DNA of 64,000 nt, taken from NCBI GenBank assembly GCA_963835555.1, contig CAWIGC010000006.1, forward strand, positions 4,768-68,767, given 5' to 3'. The notes beneath the pieces were generated by a model. It did no database searches, was not told where the DNA came from, and worked only from the letters and a program-made list of their open reading frames with translations. The position numbers and the translations under genes are program-made. This document shows positions 19,601 through 29,004 of this stretch, piece by piece (positions within the stretch are counted from its first letter, which is position 1; every line of letters starts with the position of its first letter). Origin of the DNA: Sulfopaludibacter sp963835555. Its GTDB lineage: Bacteria; Acidobacteriota; Terriglobia; Bryobacterales; Bryobacteraceae.

Positions 19601-21825
19601 GTTGCCCGCGTTACATCTCCGTAGCCGCGAACAGCGCCCGCGCCGCCCGGTCTCGCTGCCCGCCCTGCGCACCGGCTCACAACTTCCGGCATGCCGATCG
19701 AGTGGATCTCGTACCGCGGCTTCATGGCCTCCTGCTCCAGGTAGAAGAACACCTTGGCAAAGCCCGGCTGCTTCTCGGCCAGCGCGAATACGGCCTCATC
19801 CACCACCTGCAGCCCCAGCGCCGCCTGCACGCCCTGCCCGCGCGAGTTGGTCACGCGGAAGCGGATGCGCGCATCGTCGCCCGGCTTATAGCTGGCGGAC
19901 TCCGACCGCCGTCTCCACCTTCAGTTCATCCGCCGGCTGCACGAACACCAGCCGGTGGTCGCCGACCGGCCGCGCATCCCGGCCGAACAGGTACGCGTTG
20001 CAATCCAGCGTTCCCGCCAGGTCCGGCGTCGCCGTCAGCGCCAGCTCCGCCTGGCCGTTGACCATGTCCAGATCGCGCGTCAGCACCGTCTGCCCTTCCT
20101 TCACGATGTCCACGTACACGGCCCCGCGCCTGCTTCGTCGAAAAGACTGTGCAGCTGCATCGCGGTCGCCCGCGCGATACACCGCGCGCTCCGTGCGCAG
20201 CAGAATCTGGTCCTCGCCCTGCGCGCAATTCCAGCGGCACCGTCGTCGTGAGCCGGTTGCCTTCCGCGTCGCTCGCCTCCACGCGAAGGTCGCCCGCGCC
20301 TGCTTTCACGCCGGACCACTGCCACCCCGCCCGCATCGGTGTTCACGTTCTGGTCCGCATTCCCCTGCGCGTGTACCGTCAGATCGGTCGCCGCCGGAGC
20401 TGCCGTCCGCGATAAGAAGTCAGCACGAAAACCTGGTTTTCCAGATGCGGCGACCAGCGTGCCGCCCTCCGGCACCGCCGTGATGAGCAGCGGCGATTCG
20501 CTCACCGTCACCGGCTCGCCGCGCGTCTCCGCATGGCCCGCCGAATCTTTCACCGTCGCTTCGATCAGCACCCGGGCCGCGCCCTGGTCAGCGCCGCCCC
20601 GCGAAATAAGCGGGCAGCCGCAGGTCGAATCGATACGCGCCGTCGGCATCGGTCTTGCCGCTGCACCGCCCGGCCTCGAACCTGCGCCACATCCATCCCC
20701 GAAGCCTTCACCGTGACTTCGGCCAGGTCCACCGGCTTGCCAAAGAAATAATTGGCGCGCACCGTCCCGGTCACGTGGTCGCCCGGGCGGTAGCCGTGCT
20801 TGCCGTCTTGTCGCAAACTCCACCGCCACCTTGAACTTCGGTAGAACATACCGCTCCACCTTCAGCGCCAGCTCCGCGCGATTCTCGCCCATCAGCGCGC
20901 GCACGTGATAGGTCCCCAGGTTCACCTCGTCCGCCAGTCCGAACTCCGCCGACGCGATCCCGAACCGGTCCGTCTGCGTCGCGTTCTTGAACACCTTGTT
21001 GCCGCGCGAATCTTCCACTTCGAAGGTCAACGCGCGATTCGCCATGGCCTCGTGCCGCGCCCGGTCCAGCGCCAGCGCCCGCACATGCATCGTCTGCCCC
21101 GGCTGGTAGATGGGCTTCTCGGTCGTGAGCAGGATGGAAGCCTTGTCTTCTAGCCGCACCTGCTCGCGATACTCGGCCGCGCCAACCGGCGTTTCCACCG
21201 CGTACCGCAGCGTATAGCCGCCCGTCACCCCCGCCGGCAGCCGGAACTGCGCCTCCGCCGTCCCGCGCGCATTCAGCCTCCCGGCATATAAAAGCTGCCC
21301 CTTCGCTCCTTCGATCCGCAGCGTCGAACCCCCGGCGACCGGCTGGTTCTTTGTGTCCGTCACGATTACCCTCACCGCCGCATTGCCACCCGCCAGATAC
21401 GATCGCTGCCCCAGAATATGAACCACCGGCCTGCGCAGGATGCTCGAAATCGAATCCGTCCCCTCCACCGCCGGCCGCGTTTGTCCGCTGTAAATAAAGC
21501 GATACCGCAGCCGGTGCCACACGAGGTCCTCTACAGGCAACGCCTTGCTGAGCTGCACCGCCTCGCTCCACGCACCTGGAGCCGCGCCCACTTCCACCCG
21601 CCGCTCCAGCCGCCCGATTACTTCGTCTTCGGGACTTAGCACTTCCACCGTAAGTTGCCCCGTGCCTGCATGAATCCCGCGATAAGGAATAGTTACTTGC
21701 AGAGTTCCGTTGGTATAAGTGGCGCCTGCATCAGATTCCGCTTCCGGCAGCCCTTGCACTCTAACTGCGATCGCGGCCATCAATGCCGCCAGAAAAAGGA
21801 GAGTCCACGCGAACCGGTATTTCAT
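16698..21825 (-). pseudogene. Alpha-2-macroglobulin-like thioester protein, at least ten frameshifts
   Basis: Read from ATG 21825 (AGGAG just upstream; signal peptide with TLLFLAALMAAIAV) to a stop at 16698, about 1700 residues are spread over all three frames. The order fits bacterial A2M: MG domains (KPIYQPGQTMHVRALALD), a VVDEAVFALAEKQPGFAKVF block, an inserted carboxypeptidase-like sandwich (TGVVVDQQGGAVEGATVTLT, FTLAGIPPGDYEL), a conserved QDFFIDLDLPVTLTQGD stretch, and the thioester motif CFEQ at 18141-18152. Each segment is well preserved and joins the next after a one-base shift (near 20805, 20665, 20590, 20330, 20240, 20150, 19900, 19670, 19170, 18690, 18370). A2M proteins trap attacking proteases in the periplasm. 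Either the gene is dead or this stretch of assembly is poor. Confidence 0.8.
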
Positions 21826-21949
21826 TTCGAGCTCCTGGACGCACGAAGACTTGGACCGCGCCAATGCGCCGATTGTTCCCGTCCGTCACTGTGGAATGTC
21901 TCCGCACGCCGCTTCCTTTCACACCCGCACCCCGCGATACACTGTCTCC

Positions 21950-23158
21950 GTGATAGACAGGCGCACTTTCTTCCAATCCGCCGCCATGGGATTCGCCGCC
22001 TCCGCACCAGCCGCTCCCCTGGCGCAGACCGACCGCCAATACTGGCTCGACGTGCTCGATCGTCTCGCCGGCCCGGTCCTGCGCCATCTCGCCGCCGGAA
22101 CCCTGAAGCGCGAAATGCCCGTCGAATCCGTCACCGGCAACGTCTCCGACCGCCGCAAATACACCCACCTCGAAGCCTTCGGCCGCCTCCTCGCCGGCAT
22201 CGCTCCCTGGCTCCACGTGGACCTCGACCCCGGAGCCGAGCGCGACCTCCAGCAGCGCTACCGCACGCTCGCCCGCGATGCCATGCGCAGCGCCACCGAC
22301 CCCGCCTCCCCCGACTTCCTCAATTTCCACGAAGGCGGCCAGCCCCTGGTCGATTGCGGCTTCCTCGCGCAAGCCATCCTCCGCGCGCCGGCCGAACTAT
22401 GGGACAGCCTCGACTCCGCCACGAAGAAGAATCTTGCCGCCGCGCTTACGTCCTGCCGCGTCATCCAGCCGCCCTTCAACAACTGGCTGCTGTTCGCCGC
22501 CACCGTCGAAGCCGCCCTCGCCGTCATGGGCGAGCGCTGGGACACCATGCGTATTGATTACGCTGTCCGCCAGCACCAGCAATGGTACGTCGGCGACGGC
22601 GTCTATGGCGATGGCCCCACTTCCACTTCGATTACTACAACAGCTACGTCATCCAACCCATGCTGCTGGACGTGCTCCGGGCCATCCGTCCGCACGCGCG
22701 CACCTGGGAACCTTTCGCCGCCGAAACGCTGGTCCGCGCCCACCGCTACGCCGCCATTCAGGAGCGCCTGATCGCGCCGGACGGCACATTTCCTGCCATA
22801 GGCCGTTCCATCACCTACCGCTGCGGCGCCTTCCACCTGCTGGCGCAAATGGCCCTGCTCGGCGAGTTCCGCCGCCACGCCGCAAGTCCGCACCGCCCTC
22901 ACCGCCGTGATTCGCCGAACCCTGGAAGCCCCCGGCACCTTCGACAACGCGGCTGGCTTACCATCGGCCTCTGCGGCCATCAACCCCATCTGGGCGAGAC
23001 CGTACATCTCCACCGGCAGTCTCTACTTATGCGCCACCGCCCTCCTGCCCCTGGGCCTTCCGCCCTCGCACCCCTTCTGGACCGCCGCCGCCGAACCGTG
23101 CACCTCCCAGCGTGTCTGGACCGGCCAGGACCTCCCCGCCGACCACGCTATCGCTTGA
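21950..23158 (+). pseudogene. DUF2264-like Tat-exported protein with two compensating frameshifts
   Basis: A GTG at 21950 starts a twin-arginine signal (IDRRTFFQSAAMGFAASAPA). The mature part is alpha-helical and resembles DUF2264 (LEAFGRLLAGIAPWL, FNNWLLFAATVEAAL, QQWYVGDGVYGDGP). At about 22617 coding moves to another frame (HFHFDYYNSYVIQPMLLDVL, EAPDGTF-like RLIAPDGTFPAIGRS), and at about 22885 it returns to the first (TFDNAAGLPSASAAINPIWA) and stops at 23158, about 402 residues in total. Two opposite one-base shifts that restore the frame are what uncorrected assembly indels look like. DUF2264 proteins are linked to polysaccharide breakdown in annotation, without a firm activity. It is divergent from the A2M gene across 124 bases with nothing obvious in them. 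Confidence 0.7.
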
Positions 23159-23228
23159 GGCATTAAGATCTCAATACGCTAAAAGGTGCTAGCTTGGACA
23201 GAAGGAGACCACGGATCTCCTCACCCAT

Positions 23229-24503
23229 ATGACAAACTTCGCCACGTTCTGCTCCAGGCTCCTGCTTGTCTTTGCAGTTCCAACCGCCGCAATGGCCGCC
23301 TGCACGCTGACCATTACAAACGGCTACGGTACCAGCAACTCGACCGGCATTTATGGGTTCTCCGCCTCCGGGACATCCAACGCCGGGTTCGCGCCCTCAA
23401 CGCCATTCGCCGTGACCGTCACGCCACTCTCCGGCTGCCCGGCATGGACGTCTGCTTCCTCCGATACGACATTCGTCAACATTGTGTCCGGCGCCGGCGG
23501 AACCGGAATCGGAGCTCTGACGTTCAACGTTTTCGCCAACGCGCATCCGTCCGACCGGATTGCCACCATCACCGTGACGGCCGGAAGCGCCTCTGTGAAT
23601 TACGTTGTCAGTCAATCCGGCTCGACGGAGTCCCTGTCGAACCGCGAAGTACGGGCGCTGTATCAGCGAATCCTCGGCAGGGAACCGGATTCCAGCGGAT
23701 TTACCTTTTGGCTGGGTGTTGCCAATGCGAATCCCGGCGGCCTGGGCATGATGGTGGACAACTTTCTGACCAGTCCGGAAGCCTTGAATACCGACTTCCT
23801 GCCGCTCGCCATCCACCAATCCATTCTCGGGACGCCTGCCGGGTCGCTGCCGCCGGTGACTTACGCCGCCTGGAACAGCAGCGTGAACGCTTTCCGGGCC
23901 GCGGGAGCATTCGATGCCGGCGGCTTGACACCGGCCGGTGTGGGAGCCGCGGTCGCGTTGGCGAACAGGCTGTTCAATTCCGACGCGTTCACTGCCGGAT
24001 TGGCTTCGGTCACCGTTCCGCTTTGTCCGATTGGCGCTTCCCTCACGGCACAGCAAATTACCGCGCTGTACCAAAATGCATTGGGTGTGCCTCCGAGCTG
24101 TACGCAACTCTCCGCGTTCAGTGGAATATACAAGCAGGGAATAATCAGTGCGGCGTACAACCCCGCTAATGCCGCGGTGGTAATCACGTTCACTGGCGGC
24201 GCCATAGTGGAAATTCCAGTCTCGTGGGTCCAGTCGGCGTTAGGAAAGCTACTGAAGAACCCGGCACTCCAGAACCGTACCAACCCGCTGTTCATCGACC
24301 TGATGTACTACACGATCCTGGGGCGCGATCCGGATCCGGCTGGATTCAATTTCTGGCGGAATGTCGCCAACGGCGGCGGTCCCGGGGTTTACTTCCTGCC
24401 GTCAGGAGGAATCCCCGCGGCCATACGCACTGCGATTGAAGGTTCGGGCGCTCCGAACGAAGGCTTTGTGGGCAGCGCCGAGTTCTTGAACCTGTTCAAA
24501 TGA
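23229..24503 (+). CDS. Secreted protein with N-terminal beta-sandwich and two DUF4214 repeats
   Basis: This 424-residue protein has a signal peptide (FCSRLLLVFAVPTAAMA), an N-terminal BACON/Ig-like sandwich with a Cys pair (residues about 25-130) and two DUF4214 units marked by ALYQRILGREPDSSGFTFW (about 143-161) and MYYTILGRDPDPAGFNFW (about 359-376). A degenerate unit lies between them (ALYQNALGVPPSC). DUF4214 occurs in surface and secreted proteins, often with calcium-binding or adhesion regions; no enzyme activity is visible. An AAGGAG at 23202-23207 lies about 21 bases before the ATG and is flanked by a small hairpin (GGAGA/TCTCC), so the start is reasonable but not strongly supported. 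Confidence 0.78.
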   Translation: MTNFATFCSRLLLVFAVPTAAMAACTLTITNGYGTSNSTGIYGFSASGTSNAGFAPSTPFAVTVTPLSGCPAWTSASSDTTFVNIVSGAGGTGIGALTFNVFANAHPSDRIATITVTAGSASVNYVVSQSGSTESLSNREVRALYQRILGREPDSSGFTFWLGVANANPGGLGMMVDNFLTSPEALNTDFLPLAIHQSILGTPAGSLPPVTYAAWNSSVNAFRAAGAFDAGGLTPAGVGAAVALANRLFNSDAFTAGLASVTVPLCPIGASLTAQQITALYQNALGVPPSCTQLSAFSGIYKQGIISAAYNPANAAVVITFTGGAIVEIPVSWVQSALGKLLKNPALQNRTNPLFIDLMYYTILGRDPDPAGFNFWRNVANGGGPGVYFLPSGGIPAAIRTAIEGSGAPNEGFVGSAEFLNLFK

Positions 24504-24540
24504 CGCTCACTCGCAAGACACTCCACGGCGGAAGGATGTT

Positions 24541-25392
24541 TCAGTGGGTCATGGAGTAGATGATGTAGTTGACGCCGATGCGGATGCCGAGCGCGGCGTA
24601 GTGTTCGGGGTATGACGGAGCGTCGGCCCACTCCCAGGAATCGCCGATATCGGATTGATAGGTGATGGCCACCATGAGGCGGCCACGATCGTCGAATATG
24701 CCGCGCCAGTGATCGGGGCAGCCTTCGCATTTCCAGCTACGGCCGGCGCGGACGGAGCCCTGGCTGGCCACCTGGTAGCGATCGTTCAGGTCGTAGACGG
24801 TGTGAAAGATGGCTTCTTTGTTGTCCAGTTCGACCACCCCGCGGTCGGGAAAGACCTTCTTCATACTGGCCATGAAGACGTCCCATTCATAGTCGCCCCA
24901 GAAATCGTCGGCCATGAAGAACCCGCCGCGCAGCAGGTATTCGCGCATGCTTTTGGCCTGGGCGTCGGTGAGCTGCCAGTGGCCGGTCTGCACGGCGTAG
25001 AGCCAGGGCCAGTCATAGACGCTGCCGCTATCCAGGTTGACGGGTTGCTCCACGGAGCGCACCTGAATGCGGGTGAGGCGGCGGACGGCTTGCAGGAAAT
25101 GGCGGTCGGCGCGCGGATAATCCTGAGTCCAGATGGAGTCGCCTTCGCGCCAGTCGCCGCTGCCGCGGTAGCCGCGGAATCCGTAGCCGCGTCCGTAGCG
25201 GCCGCCGGGCGCGGGCGGGTACATCAGGCGGGCGAAAACGAACTCGGTCTTTTCCCGCCAGTCCGGCGGAAGCGGAATGTCGCCCAAACGATACTCCACC
25301 CCGGGATACTCGCGAAACGGCTGTTGGAAAGCGAAGAGGGTTCCCAGCAAAAGAAGGGCCGTACCCAGCGCGAAAACCCAGCGGACGGACAT
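24541..25392 (-). CDS. DUF4159 domain protein
   Basis: This 283-residue protein has an N-terminal membrane anchor or uncleaved signal (RWVFALGTALLLLGTLFAF) and a DUF4159 domain (FVFARLMYPP, WTQDYPRADRHFLQAVRRLT, YLLRGGFFMADDFWGDYEWD, then IFHTVYDLNDRYQV). DUF4159 has a flavodoxin/glutamine-amidotransferase-like fold, and its genes often lie near MoxR clusters elsewhere in Acidobacteria. A Gly/Tyr/Arg-rich linker (GRYGRGYGFRGYRGSG) is unusual. ATG 25392 is preferred because it starts directly before the membrane segment. It is divergent from the permease across 34 bases. The function is not known. Confidence 0.82.
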   Translation of the reverse strand: MSVRWVFALGTALLLLGTLFAFQQPFREYPGVEYRLGDIPLPPDWREKTEFVFARLMYPPAPGGRYGRGYGFRGYRGSGDWREGDSIWTQDYPRADRHFLQAVRRLTRIQVRSVEQPVNLDSGSVYDWPWLYAVQTGHWQLTDAQAKSMREYLLRGGFFMADDFWGDYEWDVFMASMKKVFPDRGVVELDNKEAIFHTVYDLNDRYQVASQGSVRAGRSWKCEGCPDHWRGIFDDRGRLMVAITYQSDIGDSWEWADAPSYPEHYAALGIRIGVNYIIYSMTH

Positions 25393-25426
25393 GGGAATAC
25401 CTTGCGTTGAGAATATCATGTAAGAC

Positions 25427-26734
25427 ATGCCCGAAGACGAACTGCCGCGCCGGCTATCGCTGCTCGACTCGGTGACCATTGTAGTGGGCACGATTATCGG
25501 CTCGGGCATCTTTCTGGTGCCGAACCTCATCGCGCGAAATCTTTCGTCGCCGGGCCTGATCCTCGGGGTCTGGGTCTTCACCGGATTTCTTTCCTTCTTC
25601 GGAGCGCTGGCCTACGCGGAGCTGGGCGCGATGATGCCGGCCACCGGCGGGCAGTACGTGTATCTGCGCGAATGCTACGGCCCGCTGGCTGCATTCCTGT
25701 GCGGGTGGACCTATTTCTTCGTGGTGCTTTCGGCGGCAGTGGCGTGGCTCGCCATCGCCTTCGCCGACTATGTGGGATATTTCGTGCCGCTCACTCCAGT
25801 CTTCTCGAAGCTCATCGCGCTGGGGCTGATTCTGGCCATTACCCTGATCAACTATCGCGGCGTGGCGATGGGCGCGGCGGTGCAGAATCTTTTTACCTTC
25901 CTGAAGCTGGCCGGGCTGGGCGTGCTGATTGTGGCCGCGTTTCTTCATGGCGGCAATGCGCCGCCCCCGGGGGCGGCAACGGTGCCGTTTTCGGTGTCCG
26001 CATTCGGCGTTGCGATGATTTCCTGCCTGCTCTCATACGATGGCTGGGTGGCGCTGAGCTGCATGGCGGGCGAGGTGAGAAATCCCAAGCGAAATCTCAC
26101 CCTGGCGGCGGCTCTCGGGCTGACCATCGTGATCGCGGTGTATGTGCTGGCCAACGTGGCCTATTTGCGCGTCCTTTCCGTGTCTCAGATCGCCGGCGCC
26201 GAACGCGTGGGAGCGCTTGTGGCGGAGCGCGCCATAGGTCCATTCGGCGCGAGCCTGGTATCGCTCACCATCCTGCTTTCCATCGCGGGCTCAGCCAACG
26301 GATGGGCCATGGCAGCGCCGCGCATCTACTTTGCGCAGGCTCGCGACGGCCTGTTTTTCAGCCGTTTTGGCTCCATTCATCCGCTGTATCGGACTCCGGC
26401 ATTCTCCATCCTGGCATTCGGCTTGTGGTGTGCGCTGCTGGTCCTGACCGGCTCATACGAAACGCTGGCAAGCTATGCGATGTTCGCGGCATGGGTATTT
26501 TACGGGCTCACCAGCATGGGTGTGATGGTGCTGCGGCGCAGGCACCCGGAGCGTCCCCGTCCGTATCGAATGCCGGGCTATCCGTTCACACTGTTGCTGT
26601 TTCTGGCCGTGGCGCTGGGGTTTGTGATCAATACTTTCGTGGCCACGCCGGGGCCCGCGGCAGTGGGCACGCTGTTGATTGCAACGGGCGTGCCGGTGTT
26701 TTTCGTCTGGCGGCGTATCCCTCAAAAGGGCTAG
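25427..26734 (+). CDS. APC-superfamily amino acid permease
   Basis: This 435-residue inner-membrane protein has about twelve helices. Helix 1 holds the APC substrate-binding signature GTIIGSGIFLVP (residues about 22-33), followed by GALAYAELGAMMPATGGQYV between helices 2 and 3, typical of the LAT/SteT-like group. It should import or exchange amino acids; specificity is not predictable. It precedes an aminotransferase operon by 75 bases in the same direction, which suggests but does not prove a shared amino-acid pathway. Confidence 0.88.
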   Translation: MPEDELPRRLSLLDSVTIVVGTIIGSGIFLVPNLIARNLSSPGLILGVWVFTGFLSFFGALAYAELGAMMPATGGQYVYLRECYGPLAAFLCGWTYFFVVLSAAVAWLAIAFADYVGYFVPLTPVFSKLIALGLILAITLINYRGVAMGAAVQNLFTFLKLAGLGVLIVAAFLHGGNAPPPGAATVPFSVSAFGVAMISCLLSYDGWVALSCMAGEVRNPKRNLTLAAALGLTIVIAVYVLANVAYLRVLSVSQIAGAERVGALVAERAIGPFGASLVSLTILLSIAGSANGWAMAAPRIYFAQARDGLFFSRFGSIHPLYRTPAFSILAFGLWCALLVLTGSYETLASYAMFAAWVFYGLTSMGVMVLRRRHPERPRPYRMPGYPFTLLLFLAVALGFVINTFVATPGPAAVGTLLIATGVPVFFVWRRIPQKG

Positions 26735-26809
26735 AACAGCCTTTCCGGAAACGCGCGGTTGGTCTCCTGCGTCACGATAACAGCACCAGAGAACGGAGAA
26801 TAGGGATTA

Positions 26810-28171
26810 ATGTCTGCAACGGCAGGCGCTTTCGCGCTAGACCGCGTATATGCCCAATGTGTGAACCCGCAATGGGTCCGCCTGCTGAATCTGCTCCAGA
26901 TGAATGTACGCTACGAACGGTGTAGCGGCGCCGAACTGTTCACCGATGGTGGCCGCAGGGTTCTGGATTTTCTTTCGGGATATTGCGTTCATAACACGGG
27001 TCACAACCACCCCGCCATTATCGATGCGCTGCGCGACGAACTTAGCCGCGGCGGCCCGGTCATGCTGCAGAGTCACGTACCGGAACTTGCGGCCGAACTG
27101 GCGCACCGCCTGACAGTGCGCGCCGGCGGCGGCTTGGAGCGGGCTTTTTTCACCAACTCAGGCAGCGAAGGCGTGGAAACGGCCATTAAATTTGCGCGGG
27201 CACACACACGCCGCGCGGGCCTATTGTACGCGGAGGGGGCGTTTCACGGTCTGACCTGCGGCGCTCTTTCGCTGATGTCCGATGCCCACTGGAGCGAAGG
27301 CTTCGGCCCCTTACTTGCAGATACGCAGGCAGTGCCGTTCGAGAACATAACAGCGCTGGAACAGCAACTCGCCACAAAGAAATTCGCCGCATTTATCGTA
27401 GAGCCGATCCAATCGGAAGGTGGAATCCGTGTGCCCGCGGCCGGGTACCTGAAAGCGGCGCAGGCGCTGTGCCGCCGCTACGGAACTCTATTTGTGCTGG
27501 ACGAAGTGCAGACCGGCATGTGGCGCACGGGAGATTTTCTGGCGGCGCACAAACTGGGCGTGCAGCCCGATATGGTGATCCTGGCCAAGGCGCTGAGCGG
27601 CGGATTGGTGCCGGTTGGCGCGGTTTTGACCACGACGGCGATTTCTAATTCCGTTTTCAGCTCCATGCAGAAGGCCTTCGTGCACGCATCTACGTTCGGC
27701 GAAAACGCTCTGGCCATGCGCGCCGGGCTGGCTACGATGGATGTCCTGGAAGGCGAGAGGCTGGGCGCTGCCGCTACCCGTCTGGGCGCGCAACTGAGAG
27801 AGCAGTTGCGCCATGCGCTGGCGCCGTACGAAATGGTGAAGAGCGTTCCCGGCGAGGGGTTGTTGTGCGGAATCGAATTCACCGCGCCTCACACGCTTCG
27901 CTTGCGAGTGGCCTTCGAAGCGTTCCGCAGGATTCACGGCGGCATGTTCGGTCAGATCGTAGTGATGCGGCTATTCCGCGATCACGACATGCTCACGCAG
28001 ATCTGCGGCAATAATTTCATGGTCCTTAAGGCGGCTCCGCCGCTGGTCGCAAAGGAATCGCACCTGGAGCAATTCGTTTCCGCGGTGCGGAACGTAGTGG
28101 ATCTGGCGCACAACTCTACGGCCTTCTGGGGCGAAGCCCTCGGTCTGGCACGGCGCGCCGTAAACATATAA
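26810..28171 (+). CDS. Class III PLP-dependent aminotransferase (ornithine/acetylornithine aminotransferase-like)
   Basis: This 453-residue enzyme has the class III features: FFTNSGSEGVETAIKFARAH (PLP phosphate binding), AFHG (aromatic ring stacking), VLDEVQTGMWRTG (Asp contacting the pyridine nitrogen) and ILAKALSGGLVPVGA with the probable Schiff-base lysine K260. A segment with STFGENALAMRAGLA follows. Such enzymes move an amino group from an omega-amino substrate to a 2-oxo acid. It is followed after 8 bases by the TPR gene, then by a flavoprotein and YceI with overlaps, so these four form an operon. The exact substrate is not clear. Confidence 0.87.
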   Translation: MSATAGAFALDRVYAQCVNPQWVRLLNLLQMNVRYERCSGAELFTDGGRRVLDFLSGYCVHNTGHNHPAIIDALRDELSRGGPVMLQSHVPELAAELAHRLTVRAGGGLERAFFTNSGSEGVETAIKFARAHTRRAGLLYAEGAFHGLTCGALSLMSDAHWSEGFGPLLADTQAVPFENITALEQQLATKKFAAFIVEPIQSEGGIRVPAAGYLKAAQALCRRYGTLFVLDEVQTGMWRTGDFLAAHKLGVQPDMVILAKALSGGLVPVGAVLTTTAISNSVFSSMQKAFVHASTFGENALAMRAGLATMDVLEGERLGAAATRLGAQLREQLRHALAPYEMVKSVPGEGLLCGIEFTAPHTLRLRVAFEAFRRIHGGMFGQIVVMRLFRDHDMLTQICGNNFMVLKAAPPLVAKESHLEQFVSAVRNVVDLAHNSTAFWGEALGLARRAVNI

Positions 28172-28179
28172 ACGACGTC

Positions 28180-29004
28180 ATGCAATATCAAAATTGGGTT
28201 CTGGTCTTTGCGATTGGTTTTTGCGCCCTGCCGGCGGCAGCGGACGCTCCGCTCCTGGACAACGGCTACCGGCACATGTACGACCTGCAATTCATCCAGG
28301 CTCACGACAGCTTCCACGAATTTGAGCGGACCCATCCGGGAGACCCGATGGGACCGGCATCCGATGCCGCCGCGTATCTGTTCACGGAGTTCGACCGCCT
28401 GCATATTTTGCAATCGGAGTTCTTCGTGCAGGAACAGCACTTCTATACCGACAAAAAGCTGTCTCCGGATCCTGAATTAAAGCAGCGCTTCGAGCAGGAT
28501 CTCGCGGCGGCGCGACGGCTGGCCGGCGCGGCGCCGGCCGATGCCAATGCGCAATTCGCGCTACTGCTGGCGCGCGGGCTGGAGTCCGATTACCTGGCGC
28601 TGGTAGAGAAGCGCTATGGGGCATCCTTCCAGGAGATGAAAGCCGGACGGCAATTGGCCGAACAGCTTTTGTCCGCACATCCCGAATACTATGACGCCTG
28701 GATTGCGGTGGGCGTCGAAAATTATATGCTGAGTGTCAAACCCGCACCCGTTCGCTGGCTGCTGCGCCTGGCCGGTGGAGAGACCGATCGCGATCTAGGA
28801 ATCGAAAAGCTGAGGATCACCGCAACGAAGGGTCATTACCTGAAGCCGTTCGCGCGCCTGCTGCTGGCGGTGGCCGCCCTACGGGACGGCAATCGCAAGG
28901 AAGCCCACGATACCCTGGCCGGCCTGTGCCAGGAGTATCCGCACAATCCTCTGTACGCGCAGGAACTGGCAAGGCTGCAACCGGCCGGGGGCGTTGCCCG
29001 GTAA
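28180..29004 (+). CDS. Secreted TPR-like protein of unknown function
   Basis: This 274-residue protein has a signal peptide (WVLVFAIGFCALPAAADA) and a helical body with TPR-like pairs (GYRHMYDLQFIQAHDSFHEF, LAAARRLAGAAPADANAQFA, AALRDGNRKEAHDTLAGL). The conserved YDLQF..A...F start of the mature part is common in acidobacterial tetratricopeptide proteins. Its TAA shares a base with the ATG of the next gene, indicating co-translation with the flavoprotein. No catalytic motif is visible. Confidence 0.75.
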   Translation: MQYQNWVLVFAIGFCALPAAADAPLLDNGYRHMYDLQFIQAHDSFHEFERTHPGDPMGPASDAAAYLFTEFDRLHILQSEFFVQEQHFYTDKKLSPDPELKQRFEQDLAAARRLAGAAPADANAQFALLLARGLESDYLALVEKRYGASFQEMKAGRQLAEQLLSAHPEYYDAWIAVGVENYMLSVKPAPVRWLLRLAGGETDRDLGIEKLRITATKGHYLKPFARLLLAVAALRDGNRKEAHDTLAGLCQEYPHNPLYAQELARLQPAGGVAR

